From positions 1,485,202 through 1,549,201 of the forward strand of contig CAUJNA010003505.1 in the NCBI GenBank assembly GCA_963377175.1: DNA of 64,000 nt, in the 5' to 3' direction. How positions within the stretch are numbered: the first letter of the stretch is position 1; every line of letters starts with the position of its first letter. The notes under the pieces are model-generated. The model worked only from the letters and a program-made list of their open reading frames with translations. It was not told the DNA's origin and made no database searches. Made by a program: the position numbers and the translations under genes. Positions 52,921 to 64,000 of this stretch are shown in pieces. This DNA is from Effrenium voratum (Eukaryota; Sar; Dinophyceae; Suessiales; Symbiodiniaceae).

Positions 52921-53513
52921 AAGGATACAAGGGTTGTCCACGGGGTTGTTTTTTCTGTCAGGCAGCCGAAGCGATTGCAGTGACCTCAGTGCACCCAATC
53001 TGTATCATTCCGGATCTATTTTGGCTCTCTGGAAGAGCAAGGGAGGTCTGTCTGTCGAACGGTGAGGCCCAGTCTTCGAAGTCCAATGAGCCGCCTGAGA
53101 AGGCGGGCAGGGGGTGTGAAGACACGGGACAGTGGATTGCATGGTGACCCTCAGGTTGAGGACATCGTTGGCTGCCCAGTAAAGGTGCTAATGATCCTGC
53201 ACCGATGGCTTGCAAGGGCCTCAGAGAAGCACAAAGTCTGAGGCGAAGGATGCTGACAGCTTTCCGGAGGCAGCGCTTTTGTGTCATTACTGTAGCATCA
53301 ATGGCCCGCGGCACACAGACACACACTCGCACATGCAAGCAAACACACTTTTACTAACACTTTCACGCCACACATGAAATCTTTCCGAAGCATTGATAAT
53401 TTCTTAATGCAATGTGGCAGAAGGCGTAGTTTCTTCGCACCGCGCCGGCTGGTTCAAGCTACTTAGACCCTCTTTGTGACGGCTTGTGTATGTTGTTTGT
53501 CAATCTAGCATAG

Positions 53514-53578
53514 ATTCGATTCGAGATCTCGGCCGCTTGGCCCGCAGCGTCAGTGCGGGCATGGGCATTCCGCAAATG
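53514..53578 (+). CDS. Candidate exon, unknown protein
   Basis: ATCTAGCATAG acceptor, CAAATG|GTTAG donor. Frame DSIRDLGRLARSVSAGMGIP, then QM. The alternative frame runs on to 53816 (RAWAFRKWLDAATGFIESRV, then LQLQASDELNAFPPPFFE) and is also coding-like. Confidence 0.45.
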
Positions 53579-53889
53579 GTTAGATGCAGCCACTGGATTC
53601 ATCGAATCCCGGGTCCGAGGTGAAGACATGGCGCGTCCTCAGCACTCCAACAGACTGCAGCTGCAGGCTAGTGATGAGCTGAATGCATTTCCGCCACCAT
53701 TTTTCGAACATGGGGAGGGGAGGGGCAAGCTTAGCATGAAGCAGATGGCGAAGCCGGGCCGAAGCGTGAGGCCTTTCTGCTCCTCTTTCTGCTTGCTGGC
53801 CATGAGGCCAAGCTAGCCTCTTTTGCCACTAAACATCGCAACCCCCAGGTCCAGGTGGCTTCATTCGGTCTCTGCAAACAGCCCTGCCT

Positions 53890-54408
53890 TTGTTGAAGCC
53901 CAGATTCTTCGGCACTTTCACCTTGCAGCGGCCTTCGCTTGAGACTGGACTCTGTTGTGTCATTCCAGGGTGCCAGAATGAGAACGAACAGGGTCAGTAT
54001 GAATCAACTGCATACTGCAAAAGCTGTCAAAAGGAGAGCCGCGGGCAATCAACCTTCCGACTCATTTCGAGGATTCCAAAGCCGTTCACCTGTGAGGCCG
54101 CACGGATCACGGAGCAGGGCAGACTAGCCAATGCGCTGCAAGTTGGGAGCTCCGGGTGTCCGCAATCTCCACAATTTGGGATCCGGATGGTTGAGTCGAG
54201 AGGAAGACGAGAGTTAGCTGGCAGGGGCGTAGGGAGTGCGTGTTGCGAGCTGGCCCGAGGTCGCTGCTGGTCAGGGCAGCACTCAAGAAGCATGGCCAGA
54301 CTGGGTTCCGTGGCAGGGCCCACAGAAAGGGCACCGAAGCTTCGGCAGCGCCGATGGACAATCGGACATATCGGACAATCCCAGGTGGATCAAGGGTTCC
54401 GACCTTGA
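53890..54408 (+). CDS. Candidate open frame, Cys-containing N-terminal part
   Basis: 172 codons open. Best part CCVIPGCQNENEQGQYESTA, then YCKSCQKESRGQSTFRL and PKPFTCEAARITEQGR. The Cys pattern could bind zinc. From 54240 another frame (SLLVRAALKKHGQTGFRGRA, then APMDNRTYRTIPGGSR) is better, so an exon boundary or frame change lies near 54240. Confidence 0.4.
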   Translation: MLKPRFFGTFTLQRPSLETGLCCVIPGCQNENEQGQYESTAYCKSCQKESRGQSTFRLISRIPKPFTCEAARITEQGRLANALQVGSSGCPQSPQFGIRMVESRGRRELAGRGVGSACCELARGRCWSGQHSRSMARLGSVAGPTERAPKLRQRRWTIGHIGQSQVDQGFRP

Positions 54409-54474
54409 GGCTGGTGCGAGGTCTCAGTTGCAAGTATCAATGCCCAGGTAGAGCAAATTACAACCAAAGCGAAT

Positions 54475-54720
54475 ATGACGCTTGGCTGTCTTGCAATGGT
54501 GCCTTTCATTGACATTCCAGCCGAAGCATTCGCCTTGAAAGCCAAGGAAGACCAATTCCAGCAGGAGAATAAGGCTCCAGACATTGCTCAGCTTAGATGT
54601 GTGACTCAGTTTGGCCAACATCAGGCATGCACGTGGAGAGTCACATCATGTGGAAGCAATTGCTGGATGCTTAGCGGAACGAGCATCAGAAAGCTCGACC
54701 ACCGATGTAAGTTCCCATAA
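54475..54720 (+). CDS. Candidate exon, unknown protein
   Basis: Frame MVPFIDIPAEAFALKAKEDQ, then FQQENKAPDIAQLRCVTQFG and ACTWRVTSCGSNCW to TAA. The part after TTCCAG (54524) to CTCAG (54592) is the most coding-like. Confidence 0.4.
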   Translation: MTLGCLAMVPFIDIPAEAFALKAKEDQFQQENKAPDIAQLRCVTQFGQHQACTWRVTSCGSNCWMLSGTSIRKLDHRCKFP

Positions 54721-54879
54721 CTAGTTTGCTTTCCGATTCAAGTGCTCCATATATCAGCATGGCTGCAAGGTGAATACCGCTACCTGCCATTGGCGCAAGA
54801 CTCAGGTTGTGCTGATTATGCTCTGTCTTATTGCAACTTATTGCTGGTTGTAGAAGCGAACAATTGAATTGATGAGGAT

Positions 54880-55035
54880 GGCACGCCTTCAGAATCCTGC
54901 CGTCTCAAAGATGTCTCAGACTCAGAAAGCACACCCAAGCTTGGCAAGATGCAGTCACTAAAAGAGGGAGGGACATGGGGAGCATTGAATTCGCTGCAAG
55001 GACTACATGATGCAGCCGGAGAGGCCAGTCTTTGA
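54880..55035 (+). CDS. Candidate terminal exon
   Basis: After GATGAG: DGTPSESCRLKDVSDSESTP, then KLGKMQSLKEGGTWGALNSL and QGLHDAAGEASL, TGA at 55034-55036. Ser/Asp-rich with strong codon bias. It likely ends the gene whose exons lie at 53.5-54.7 kb. Confidence 0.5.
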   Translation, partial: GTPSESCRLKDVSDSESTPKLGKMQSLKEGGTWGALNSLQGLHDAAGEASL

Positions 55036-55530
55036 AGCACCACCTGCCAAGATTATATGTGACACGTTAGCTGGTACACATAAAAATCAGGCATCAAGTG
55101 AGGGCCCTTGAGTCACAAGCTACAAGCTGGCAGCTTCCCAGGCGCGACCACTTTGTGGAGCTTCAAGCCGGCCTACTGTGGTCCAAGGCTGGGCGAATAA
55201 GCTGGGCCAATCAGCCGGCTAAGTGCGCCTTGTAGGCGGTGAAGTTCAAGCAGAACAAGTGCGCGACCCCTGGCCTTCCATGTACCCTTCATGCCTTGAC
55301 AGAGAGGCAGGAAATTACCCGTGTTTATGACAGATGTACATGGCTATGAGAACAACCCAAATGAAGTGTCCATGCGAGTGAGTGAGGTGAGAGGTGAGAA
55401 AGTAAGTGGGTGAGAGAGTGTCAACCGAAGCACGTCCTGTACTGGGTCGCTCTAATGTTTGCCTGAGCACCCAACAAAGGGCTGCACGTCAGGCCCAATG
55501 GCTTCAAGTCAAGTGACAGCACCAACATCA
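55036..55530. other. Intergenic or 3' region, no gene seen
   Basis: Purine-rich with GTGAG(T/A)GAGAG runs near 55375-55420, leading into the microsatellite. Confidence 0.35.
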
Positions 55531-56912
<1,382 letters not shown>

Positions 56913-57425
56913 CGGCATAAACAATCAAATGAATAATGAATGAACGAACGAACTACACAGACAATCAAAGCAAGGAAGCAAACAAGCAAGCAGGGACAGA
57001 ACACGGACAAGCAACAGTTCTCTGACCTACAGCTCAATCTGCTAGCACGCTTCTTGCAAGTCCGTCTACGGATTGCGGATACTTTTTTCTATTACAAACA
57101 GGGGTCATACCACCGTTGGCAAAGTTCTGGCACTCCTTTGCAATGATTGATTTGTATGCCCTTTGAGTCGCATGAAACTCAAAACCGGGCAACACCTCCC
57201 TGAGGAGCGGTCCAGGATAATACTACAGCAGAGTTGCTGAGCAGAGATGAGCTAGCACAAAGGTGGTGAGGGCTATTCCTTGAAGTGCGCACGACGTTCC
57301 CGCAGGGCACTCAGCACATCCAATCGCTGATTTACGGTAGAAGTAGTATTGGATCGATGGAGCTGTTCGGGTTGACTATGAAGGCTTCGTTTCGCTTGGT
57401 GGCGAGCAAGTCAGTTGACATGCAG

Positions 57426-57516
57426 GGCACATGCTCAAAGCCTTGGAGTTTCTGTCCAAAGCTACGAAGGACCGAACAGCATTGTCTTGTTCGCCCTACA
57501 CCTTGTCCAGAGGGAT
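57426..57516 (+). CDS. Candidate exon, unknown protein
   Basis: After ATGCAG: GHMLKALEFLSKATKDRTAL, then SCSPYTLSRG. Good codon bias. A shorter possible exon (VRTTFPQGTQHIQSLIYG) lies at 57283-57336. Confidence 0.45.
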
Positions 57517-57599
57517 AAGTAGTTGGCCTTAACCCTGTTCCAAGTAGGGAAAAATCCTTCTTCGGCTTTCTCAGACGCATTGTACTTGTGGTTTCCTGA

Positions 57600-57845
57600 T
57601 ACGCTCACGGGTTTGGGAAGATGCCGCAGGATGGAGTTTCAAGCGAGAAGAAGGCAAGCTGGCCTGATTTGTGGCAATGGGAGGCTGCGAGCGAGTTCAC
57701 GCCTGCCACTTGGCAGAGCCTGCGAGGAGCGTGAAAAGCAGCTGATCGAGCATGCCATGACCGAGTTTGAGGAGGCCAGGGGCAGCAGGCAAAAAGACGC
57801 GACTCTTTGCGAGGAAGATCTAACACTGGATTGTCTGCCGATTGA
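57600..57845 (+). CDS. Candidate exon with an internal frame change
   Basis: YAHGFGKMPQDGVSSEKKAS, then WPDLWQWEAASEFTPATWQS. At about 57718 coding moves to another frame: CEEREKQLIEHAMTEFEEAR, then GSRQKDATLCEEDL to TGA at 57847. Contiguous. Indel or a very short intron. Confidence 0.45.
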
Positions 57846-57904
57846 GTGAATGCTGCATTTGAACTGGTGCTCGCATTCTTCAGACTCATGTTCAGTCTGT
57901 GCAG

Positions 57905-58110
57905 GCGTACGGTTATCAAGGCCTCATGGCCGCTTTCCTAGCTGGTTTTGGCCTTTCCAAAACCCGACACGCCTATGGCATCCTACGGTTTTTGAACAGA
58001 GCCCAGGTCAGGGAGCTGCGGAGGAAGTTGGCAGCTGGCAACGGCACCCTTGTGAAGAAGAGCCCCAAGGCGCTGTGTGTTGTCCACTTCCACAACGATA
58101 TGTTTCCCAG
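57905..58110 (+). CDS. Candidate exon, basic, unknown protein
   Basis: CTGTGCAG acceptor. Frame AYGYQGLMAAFLAGFGLSKT, then RHAYGILRFLNRAQVRELRR, then KLAAGNGTLVKKSPKALCVV and HFHNDMFPSQ. Strong codon bias; runs into an AAGCGATCAAGC repeat at 58120. Family not recognised. Confidence 0.5.
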
Positions 58111-58364
58111 CCAGCAGCCAAGCAAGCGATCAAGCAAGCGATCAAGCAAGCGAGCAAGCAAGTGAGCAAGCCAGCGAGCAAGCACCAACACTCAGCCAAC
58201 GAAAATGGAATCCTAATGCGTTGTTTGGCAGGATCCTGAATTGCCGCTTTCGATGGTCTGTTTATCGCCCAATACCCCGTGTTATACCCCGTGTTCTCCG
58301 TGCGCTCTTGCTACGTAGCTTGGGAGTTGCTCAGCAGGAAGTCACTTAAAACTTAGCTATTCCG

Positions 58365-58661
58365 GTGACAGACAAGTCGCCCAGACAACAAGGCCAAACT
58401 CGAGCTGAATTCACGAATTCGGCCAGACAGAAACAGAGAACCTTCGCAGGAGCACGTAACCACCGACAGTGGGAGGCAATCGGCAAGAAAGTGGCAAAAC
58501 AAGAAAAGTCCGAACAGAAAGCCCAACTGCCGACAATACCAATGACTGCGTTAGCGTGCTTCCCAACAACTGAAACTCCGCGCATGAGCGACGAACAGTG
58601 CTACTTGTCATTGTATAAAGCTTATTATAGGTGTCTACAATGTTGCGACACCCCCATTTGA
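58365..58661 (+). CDS. Weak candidate open frame
   Basis: 98 codons: DKSPRQQGQTRAEFTNSARQ, then GARNHRQWEAIGKKVAKQEK. A-rich, no splice sites assigned; may be noncoding. Confidence 0.25.
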   Translation: MTDKSPRQQGQTRAEFTNSARQKQRTFAGARNHRQWEAIGKKVAKQEKSEQKAQLPTIPMTALACFPTTETPRMSDEQCYLSLYKAYYRCLQCCDTPI

Positions 58662-59348
58662 TTCGTCTCAAACTGAGTAAAAACCCGAAATGAACCAAAT
58701 CAATTATTTTGTTTGGTCTCCCAGGAAAACCCTTTAAAATGGGCAACCTCGACAAGAGAGACGCACCATTCATAGCCTGAGAGGCTGCTGTGCTCCGATC
58801 TCTGGCCCTGGTGACGGCATTGGCACAGGGCAATTCCGCTGGGGCACCCTGTGAATCAGTCGCATGCGGTTGACAGGGTGACAGTTGGGCGTGTATTTGT
58901 TTCCAAGATACAAGTCATTTCGTCATTGTGCGTAACCAACCAGCCATGTTTGGTTGGCGGGGTTCGCTTGTTTTCCACCCCCCCCCCCCCCGCCACCCTG
59001 TAATTGTCTTTTTGCTAGGGGTCAGACCAAGCCAGGTTGAGTTATATTCTGCCACAACAAGATTGAGTCCTTTGGGCCGCATGTCAAAAGGCGACCATTG
59101 CAATGAGCGCAATGTGTTCAGCTCCCAACTGTTGCAAAATGCGGTGTGGCTCCGGGCACTGGCCAGCTAAACAACCAAGGAAGAGCGAGCCAAAGCGAGC
59201 GAGACCATCAGGAGCATGCCCGAGGCCTGCGTGTCGGAGTTCCTTGGCAGGTGATCCGCAACTAAAAACGAATAACGAAGATGAGCATAGGGACGGCCCC
59301 AACAATAAATTAGAATAGCATTTTTTATTCTTTAGACATGCTTACCAG

Positions 59349-59540
59349 GTTCGCAAACTCACCTGCACCAGGATCCGACAGACGAGGATGAGATCCCCAT
59401 TCCAAAGGCACGGTCTTAATTCCGCCGGAGCATGCCACAAGCCGGCAAGATGCTCAGGAGTTTGAGGATGCGATTACTTCGGGGGAGCGCCCACTTCTCA
59501 GTGAGGGGGAACGATCGAGCACAAGGCTTGTTTGGCAAAG
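59349..59540 (+). CDS. Candidate exon pair, acidic (23-nt gap)
   Basis: SQTHLHQDPTDEDEIPIPK to 59407. A 23-nt GC-AG segment (59408-59430). Then HATSRQDAQEFEDAITSGER and PLLSEGERSSTRLVWQ to the donor AAG|GTGAGG at 59541. Removing the 23 nt keeps frame; keeping it gives TAA. GERPLL resembles an acidic dileucine sorting motif, which would fit a membrane protein (see 60552-62050). Confidence 0.5.
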
Positions 59541-59966
59541 GTGAGGCCCAGGAAACTGCAGAAGCAGCTCAGGAGATTTGGCGTGTGCAAACTAAGTGTT
59601 GCTTGCCTTTGGTTGCGTTTTGTACCTTTGCATGCTTCGTCAACATTTCTTCCAACTCGAGCCAGGAGGTAAGTGGCAACACGTCTTCACTGCCGACAAC
59701 TTCAACAGAGGACAGCGCAAGACACTTCCATTCTCTCGCAAACATGACACCTCTGTGGCGATGCAGGACAGCATGGAAGAAATGTTGGACAGAGTACGAA
59801 CTGTCAGCCAAAACAGCGAGATCCAGGCAGAATAGCATGTTTGCAGCTGTACATCTCAGAGAGTGCATTCCGAAAGGAATCATTGCAGCATGACCTCGAG
59901 AAAATGGAGCAGTTTGACCACAAGGACTTACTTGCTTGGGGTCGTACTTGGTGATTTGGCGACTTG

Positions 59967-60076
59967 ATAGTGCAAAGCAAAGCCTGGCAGGAGACCGCGC
60001 CCTTGTCAAGCCTTCTGGAAATGGTGGAATCCTTGGAGGACAGCTGTAGATCACGTTCGAAGCATGATGCAATTTA
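59967..60076 (+). CDS. Candidate exon, helical
   Basis: Frame VQSKAWQETAPLSSLLEMVE, then SLEDSCRSRSKHDAI to TAA. A GT-type donor may lie earlier. Good codon bias. Confidence 0.45.
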
Positions 60077-60105
60077 AGTACTGTGTCATTTGACGTAATA
60101 TCAAA

Positions 60106-60309
60106 TGCATCTTGAGTGCAAGCGTGATGCGCGATGGATTGTTTTGGAGCAAGCGACAGGCGCCGACTTGGAGACAGGCACACACGAACTGGATGAACAC
60201 AGGGATGCAGTGCTTCAGCTTGCAAATGCCACGCATCTCAGAAAAGATACAGTGAAGTCTTCAAAGAGCTGCGGAAAGAAGGCACGGTGAAAGATGTGCC
60301 TAAGGAATG
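60106..60309 (+). CDS. Candidate exon(s), charged
   Basis: Frame CKRDARWIVLEQATGADLET, then HELDEHRDAVLQLANATH. After the AG at 60239-60240 a second frame, KRYSEVFKELRKEGTVKDVP, is clearly coding-like to TGA at 60308. Exon boundaries unresolved. Confidence 0.4.
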
Positions 60310-60551
60310 AGTTTTGTGCCTTCTGCAAGGAATGAGTAGAGAGGATGCTAAAAAGAAAGCCATGCCCTGGGTGGAACGGTGGATCATCGGTGGATCCTAA
60401 AGTATTGCAAGTAAACCAACCACAAGCCATCGTAGATTATAGGGTTTCGCCGGTTCCCTACTTGCAATATTCCGGAGATCAACCGAAGCTCTTGATGTTG
60501 TCAATTTGCCACGGGTCGCAGTGACTTGGCATTCTAGCTCAGGCACTCAAG

Positions 60552-60647
60552 GTTGTGAACTACGAGGTTGGGAGCAAAATTACTTCAGCCCTCATGATCC
60601 TCGTGCTTTGTGGCAGTGTCTCATTTGTCCTTCCCAGTTTCCTCAAG
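60552..60647 (+). CDS. Membrane-protein exon, first helix
   Basis: CACTCAAG|GTTGTG to CTCAAG|GTGCAG, 96 nt, phase 0. Frame VVNYEVGSKITSALMILVLC, then GSVSFVLPSFLK. A clear hydrophobic helix of about 20 residues flanked by Lys. Joins in phase to 61012. Confidence 0.55.
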
Positions 60648-61011
60648 GTGCAGCCCCAAAGCGCACTCGGCTGCATGCAGGAAGCGCATGGATTCCGTCC
60701 ACTGACCACTATCAGCTACATTCTGCTGGCCGGAATCATGGCCGATGCCTGACTGTGCGTGCTTTGCTTCACTCATGTTTGATCTTGCCGCACCCACTGC
60801 TCTTGAATGCGAAAAACAAGGCTTGCCAGATCTCCCACCCGAAGCAGCCACCAGATGCCCAACTCATGTTGGCCTGCTTTTGAAATCTGCGGCTCCGTTG
60901 AGTCAACAGCCGCACTCGTGATTGCCTCGTTCCCACGCGTAGGCGTTGTGAATCCCACTCAACTCAGAAAATGAGTGTTTCGGCTTGGCCCAACTCACGA
61001 CATGCTCTCAG

Positions 61012-61101
61012 CTTGCCGAGATCTTTGTGGGCATGTTCGCCATTGTGGAGATCATCGCCTACTTGACTTGGTTCGTCAGCGGCATACTTTACACCCAGAG
61101 T
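61012..61101 (+). CDS. Membrane-protein exon, second helix
   Basis: GCTCTCAG acceptor. Frame LAEIFVGMFAIVEIIAYLTW, then FVSGILYTQ. A long hydrophobic helix. The donor is unclear: CAG is followed by AG, so the exon may end a few bases away at a GA or GT. Confidence 0.5.
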
Positions 61102-61918
61102 TGTGTGTGTGTATCGTATGTGTATGATGTGGGCTCGATTTGCACTCTCTTTGCTCACTCGTTTCTCTACTTGATTGTCTCTGTGTTTCTTGCCCGAGCG
61201 TCCTGAAGGTGTTTCTTGGTTTCTTTGTTTGTGGGTTTCATGTTTGCTTTGTGTGTTCCTACTATGATGCATTGCCTAGTGTGTCGTTGCTGGTTTATTC
61301 CTCTGTGTATTAATTTATGTGTTTCTCTGTTGTTGTGTTGCTTGTTTACCGCACTTCATTGGTGTTGTGTTGTCAATTATCGAAATTATTTGGTGAAGGG
61401 GTAATGTGCCTATAGGAGGACCAACGGGAACAATTTCATTGCAGAGAACTTGCAATCCTTTCTTTTTTTTTGCGAGAACATGATCGTGACAGCCACGAAA
61501 TCTGTACCTGACCTTGCGAACGTGCTGCGCCTGCCAGCTGCGCCTGCCACGGAACTCAAACCTCGCGAAACCTTTGAACGGCCGTGCCATTGGGGCCCTT
61601 TCCGAGACCGCGGCGAACCGCGCTCTACACAGAGGCAACCTTCGCGATCTCGCCAGCCCGCAATATGCTGCGCCTGCCACACAACTCCTCTCTTCTCTAT
61701 CTCCTTCTTTGTACTTCTTACTTACTTTCTCACTTTCCTTGTGTGATTCAACTTTTCGTGTTGCGGACGTTTCCTAACTGAACTTCCTTTGATTGAGTTG
61801 TTTTATTCTTTCATGGTGTTGCTCGCTTGCCTTGCCTTGCCTTGTCTTGTCTTGTCTTGTCTTGTCTTGCCTGCCTGCCTGCTTGCTTGCTTGCAGTCGC
61901 AGCCGCTGCTCTCACCAG

Positions 61919-62050
61919 GTCGTTGCCTCACTTCTCGGCTGTGGACTGATTTCCGGCATTTGGAATGTTGCCGTGGCAGCGCGCAGCTCAGCCAGCAGTT
62001 TGAACAGGCTGATGCAGACATATGCGCGAGTGCTTGGCAGCAATGACTGA
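61919..62050 (+). CDS. Membrane-protein terminal exon, third helix
   Basis: CTCACCAG|GTCGTT. Frame VVASLLGCGLISGIWNVAVA, then ARSSASSLNRLMQTYARVLG and SND, TGA at 62048-62050. A hydrophobic helix then a Ser/Arg-rich cytosolic tail. With 60552 and 61012 it forms a polytopic membrane protein of unknown type. Confidence 0.5.
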   Translation, partial: VVASLLGCGLISGIWNVAVAARSSASSLNRLMQTYARVLGSND

Positions 62051-62449
62051 GACCAAAGCCTACAACGCCACCAACTCGGCGAGAGTCTTAAGTTTTGGGA
62101 GTTTGGATGAGTTGCGCAGCAGCTGGTCACTGCAGAGTGTGGCACAGGGGCTCTTTGGTTGGACAAACCAGCACCGGCCTACTAAGACCTCTTTCAGGGG
62201 GAAGGCTCGTCGCCAGCGCCTTCAGACCGTCACACATCATAATGGACAAGGGTTGTGAACATTTTGGGCAATTGACTTTCTTGACCTATGTGCCTTGTCC
62301 AGCGTGTGGCCAGTCAAGAATGGCATCTAAGCATGATGTCAAGTGCATGAAGAGATGTGCATTGCCAATTATGCCTATGCCAACTGTGCGAACTGCCGCA
62401 GATGACTGTGGGCGATTGGTTGACCTGCTCGGCCAAGGCTCGGGTCTGA

Positions 62450-62671
62450 TTGAGCCTATGCTTGTTTGCAAAGGAGCCCCTTAAGATCGGTCAAACAGTC
62501 CAGAAGATGGCGCAAATTGCAGTGTTGCTAGCCACACGCGCACTGCTTTACAAACAAGCCAAGTGCTATGGAGGCTATTTGGTTCTTCGTCACTGTTCCG
62601 TATTACTTGCTGAAATTCGTACTCCTGACCCGCACTTAGCAGCAAGCATGCCTTGCCTTTGCAAGCACTGA
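62450..62671 (+). CDS. Weak candidate exon
   Basis: Frame KEPLKIGQTVQKMAQIAVLL, then ATRALLYKQAKCYGGYLVLR. Moderate composition, acceptor AAAG possible near 62474. Confidence 0.35.
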   Translation: MSLCLFAKEPLKIGQTVQKMAQIAVLLATRALLYKQAKCYGGYLVLRHCSVLLAEIRTPDPHLAASMPCLCKH

Positions 62672-63101
62672 CCCCTTTTTGGATTTCACGTTTGGGATGG
62701 ATCCACTCTTGTTTGGGATAATCGAACCCAACTTGAGACACGCTCATGCTGAGCAGCATGAAATCAGAGAGCCAAGGACGCTCAAGACTATCATCTTCCT
62801 TCCTTACAGAATGGTCAAGTGGGTCGTGAAGAAGGTTAAGGCATGAGGGATTTCCTTTGAGCGATCGATGCATTGTGCCACGTGCATAATGTAATGTGTG
62901 CCACATGCATAACATCTTGCCAGGGAAAGAATAAAGGAGTTACCAACTCCACAAACCAGGACGGGCAAGCTGAAGTTCACTGCAGCATGTAAGGGGCCTT
63001 CTACTTCGCCATGATTTGCAGCACTTGCACACTACACGCTGAAGCTTGGGGATCCCTCGACAGAAGTCCCATGATCAAGCCTTCATGTGAAAGCCAAACA
63101 G
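62672..63101. other. Intron-like, nothing clear
   Basis: No convincing coding frame. CATAATG(T)TGTGCCA(C)ATGCATAA is a short local repeat near 62880-62915. Confidence 0.3.
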
Positions 63102-63198
63102 AGAGCTGGCTACGATTTCTGAGCAATTAGAGGACATGAGCCAGTGGCTTCAGATAGCTAGCAAACTGGATGATCTTGGCACGCTTTGCAGACATAGT
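63102..63198 (+). CDS. Candidate exon, helical
   Basis: AGCCAAACAG acceptor. Frame ELATISEQLEDMSQWLQIAS, then KLDDLGTLCRH. First of four plausible exons of one gene. Confidence 0.5.
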
Positions 63199-63208
63199 AT
63201 GTTTTCCT

Positions 63209-63278
63209 CCCTGCTGCCGAAAGTTTGGCCGAGACCTCCGCCCTGGAGATTGAGGAGGGCGGTTTAGCTGAGACCAAG
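63209..63278 (+). CDS. Candidate exon, acidic
   Basis: Frame LPAAESLAETSALEIEEGGL, then AETK, with a GC donor at 63279. The start boundary is uncertain; the nearest clear AG is at 63198-63199. Confidence 0.45.
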
Positions 63279-63359
63279 GCGGGTGTTGCATGATCTCAAG
63301 GGCTAGCGCTTGTGGAAAAGGACAGACTTGGAAAGAGCAGCTCTTGTGATGGCTGAATT

Positions 63360-63416
63360 GTGGTGGATTTCCTTGACCAGGAGCAAGTCAAAGAGAACAT
63401 CAAAAGTTTGTTTCAG
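63360..63416 (+). CDS. Candidate exon, helical
   Basis: Frame VVDFLDQEQVKENIKSLFQ, ending CAG with a GC donor. It joins in phase 0 to ATG at 63482. Confidence 0.5.
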
Positions 63417-63481
63417 GCGGGCTCTGAATTTCTCGGACACTGACAATGCATGCTTTATGCTTGTTCAGTGCTGCTTTGCAG

Positions 63482-63691
63482 ATGGCAGCGGCAAGAGCCT
63501 CAAAAGGCGGCTTCACTGAGGCGAGCATGAGGTTCTGGGCTGCCTGGACGTACCTTGCATTGCAGTTTGCAGGGCAGAGTTTTGCAGAGTTGGTCAACCC
63601 AGTCCCAGTCGCCCTTGCACCTGAAACAAACATTGACGTTTTCCAACGCAAACATCTCGTCATGCAGGTTCGGCAGCTCTTCCCCGAGGCC
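63482..63691 (+). CDS. Candidate exon(s), continuing the same gene
   Basis: TGCTTTGCAG acceptor. Frame MAAARASKGGFTEASMRFWA, then YLALQFAGQSFAELVNPVPV, then APETNIDVFQRKHLVMQVRQ and LFPEA before TGA. An early GC donor after GAG at 63520 is possible, in which case the rest is intron. Minus-strand frames over the same bases are open but judged antisense shadows. Confidence 0.45.
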
Positions 63692-63694
63692 TGA

Positions 63695-64000
63695 GGCTCT
63701 GTGAAGCCCGGCTGAGCGAGCAGGGCCTAGGGGCTTGCGGAACCTCACATTGCATTGATTGCATTGGCATAGAACATCGATGTTTCTGTGGTCTCGTGTC
63801 TGTTAGCGGATGCCCTCACTGAGACAGACAGAGAGAGAGAGAGAGAGAGAGCCTTAGTTGAACTGTCGTGTGTGGGCCGGATGCCTCATAGTTTCCAGCA
63901 CCGAGTCGATTGGACTCGCGGCGTGAAAAATTGCGCGGCGTTTCAGCTTGGGCGTCCAGCTGCCATCTCAGCACGTGCGACGTGCGGACTCAGAAATTGA
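63695..64000. other. End of window, no gene seen
   Basis: Contains an (AG)n run at 63829-63851. The ORF from 63788 to the edge lacks coding composition. Confidence 0.3.

Noticed and set aside
59569..60225. 218-codon minus-strand ORF
   Set aside because: Antisense to plus-strand exons at 59967 and 60106; His/Cys/Ser-rich shadow composition.

Overview
The window looks like nuclear DNA of a dinoflagellate, probably a photosynthetic, peridinin-type lineage. The evidence is: a head-to-tail tandem gene array separated by spacers of about 220-240 bp, each copy preceded by a polypyrimidine-AG that fits spliced-leader trans-splicing; an N-terminus with a signal sequence followed by a Phe-led transit peptide (FVTTG); many short GC-rich exons with GT, GC or GA donors and AG acceptors (a known dinoflagellate habit); and a very high load of satellites and low-complexity DNA. 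I had no tools. Exons were chosen by eye from open frame, codon composition and flanking splice sites, so boundaries and the grouping of exons into genes are provisional.

Layout. Positions 1-3.7 kb carry three minus-strand copies (A, B, C) of one highly charged, helical, probably plastid-targeted protein of unknown function. Copies B and C are broken in their middle thirds by small indels, and B also by an 83-base G tract. Nearly every other credible coding segment lies on the plus strand, so a divergent strand switch sits at about 3.7-5.1 kb, filled by an 825-bp (TGTGTC)n array. From 5 to 13 kb there are scattered plus-strand exons of unrecognised genes. From 13.3 to 15.9 kb is a potassium-channel pore unit (TM1-P-TM2) with the unusual filter TVGASD; phase-0 exons continue to 19.6 kb and may include a third membrane helix and a degenerate second pore. 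A 1.9-kb array of a 23-bp repeat follows (19.7-21.6 kb).

From 22.4 to 39.5 kb there are more plus-strand exons (acidic, coiled-coil, Pro/Ala-rich, RING-like and C2H2-like segments). At 39.5-41.3 kb is a fold-back element with 12-bp perfect inverted ends carrying 13 units of a roughly 110-bp repeat. From 41.3 to 46 kb come further exons, including a SAP18-like one and a 1.17-kb block that is coding-like in six successive frames. From 46 to 51.3 kb the sequence is repeat-rich: 14-bp arrays bracketing a gag-like fragment, a 71-75-bp satellite, a tRNA-like SINE head, and a degenerate telomere-like inverted array (TTTAGGG-rich, then CCCTAAA-rich). From 51.3 to 55 kb are more exons, then 1.4 kb of CAA/CAG microsatellite. 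From 57.3 to 63.7 kb are exons of at least two further genes, one with three membrane-spanning segments.

No operon-like functional grouping is visible. The tandem array is probably highly expressed and plastid-directed, while the plus-strand genes are a unidirectional cluster of unrelated or unidentified genes. A recurring oddity is that coding-like segments change frame with no room for an ordinary intron. Sequence error, decay, or introns of about 17-33 nt could each explain this, and the copy-to-copy comparison in the tandem array favours sequence error at least there.
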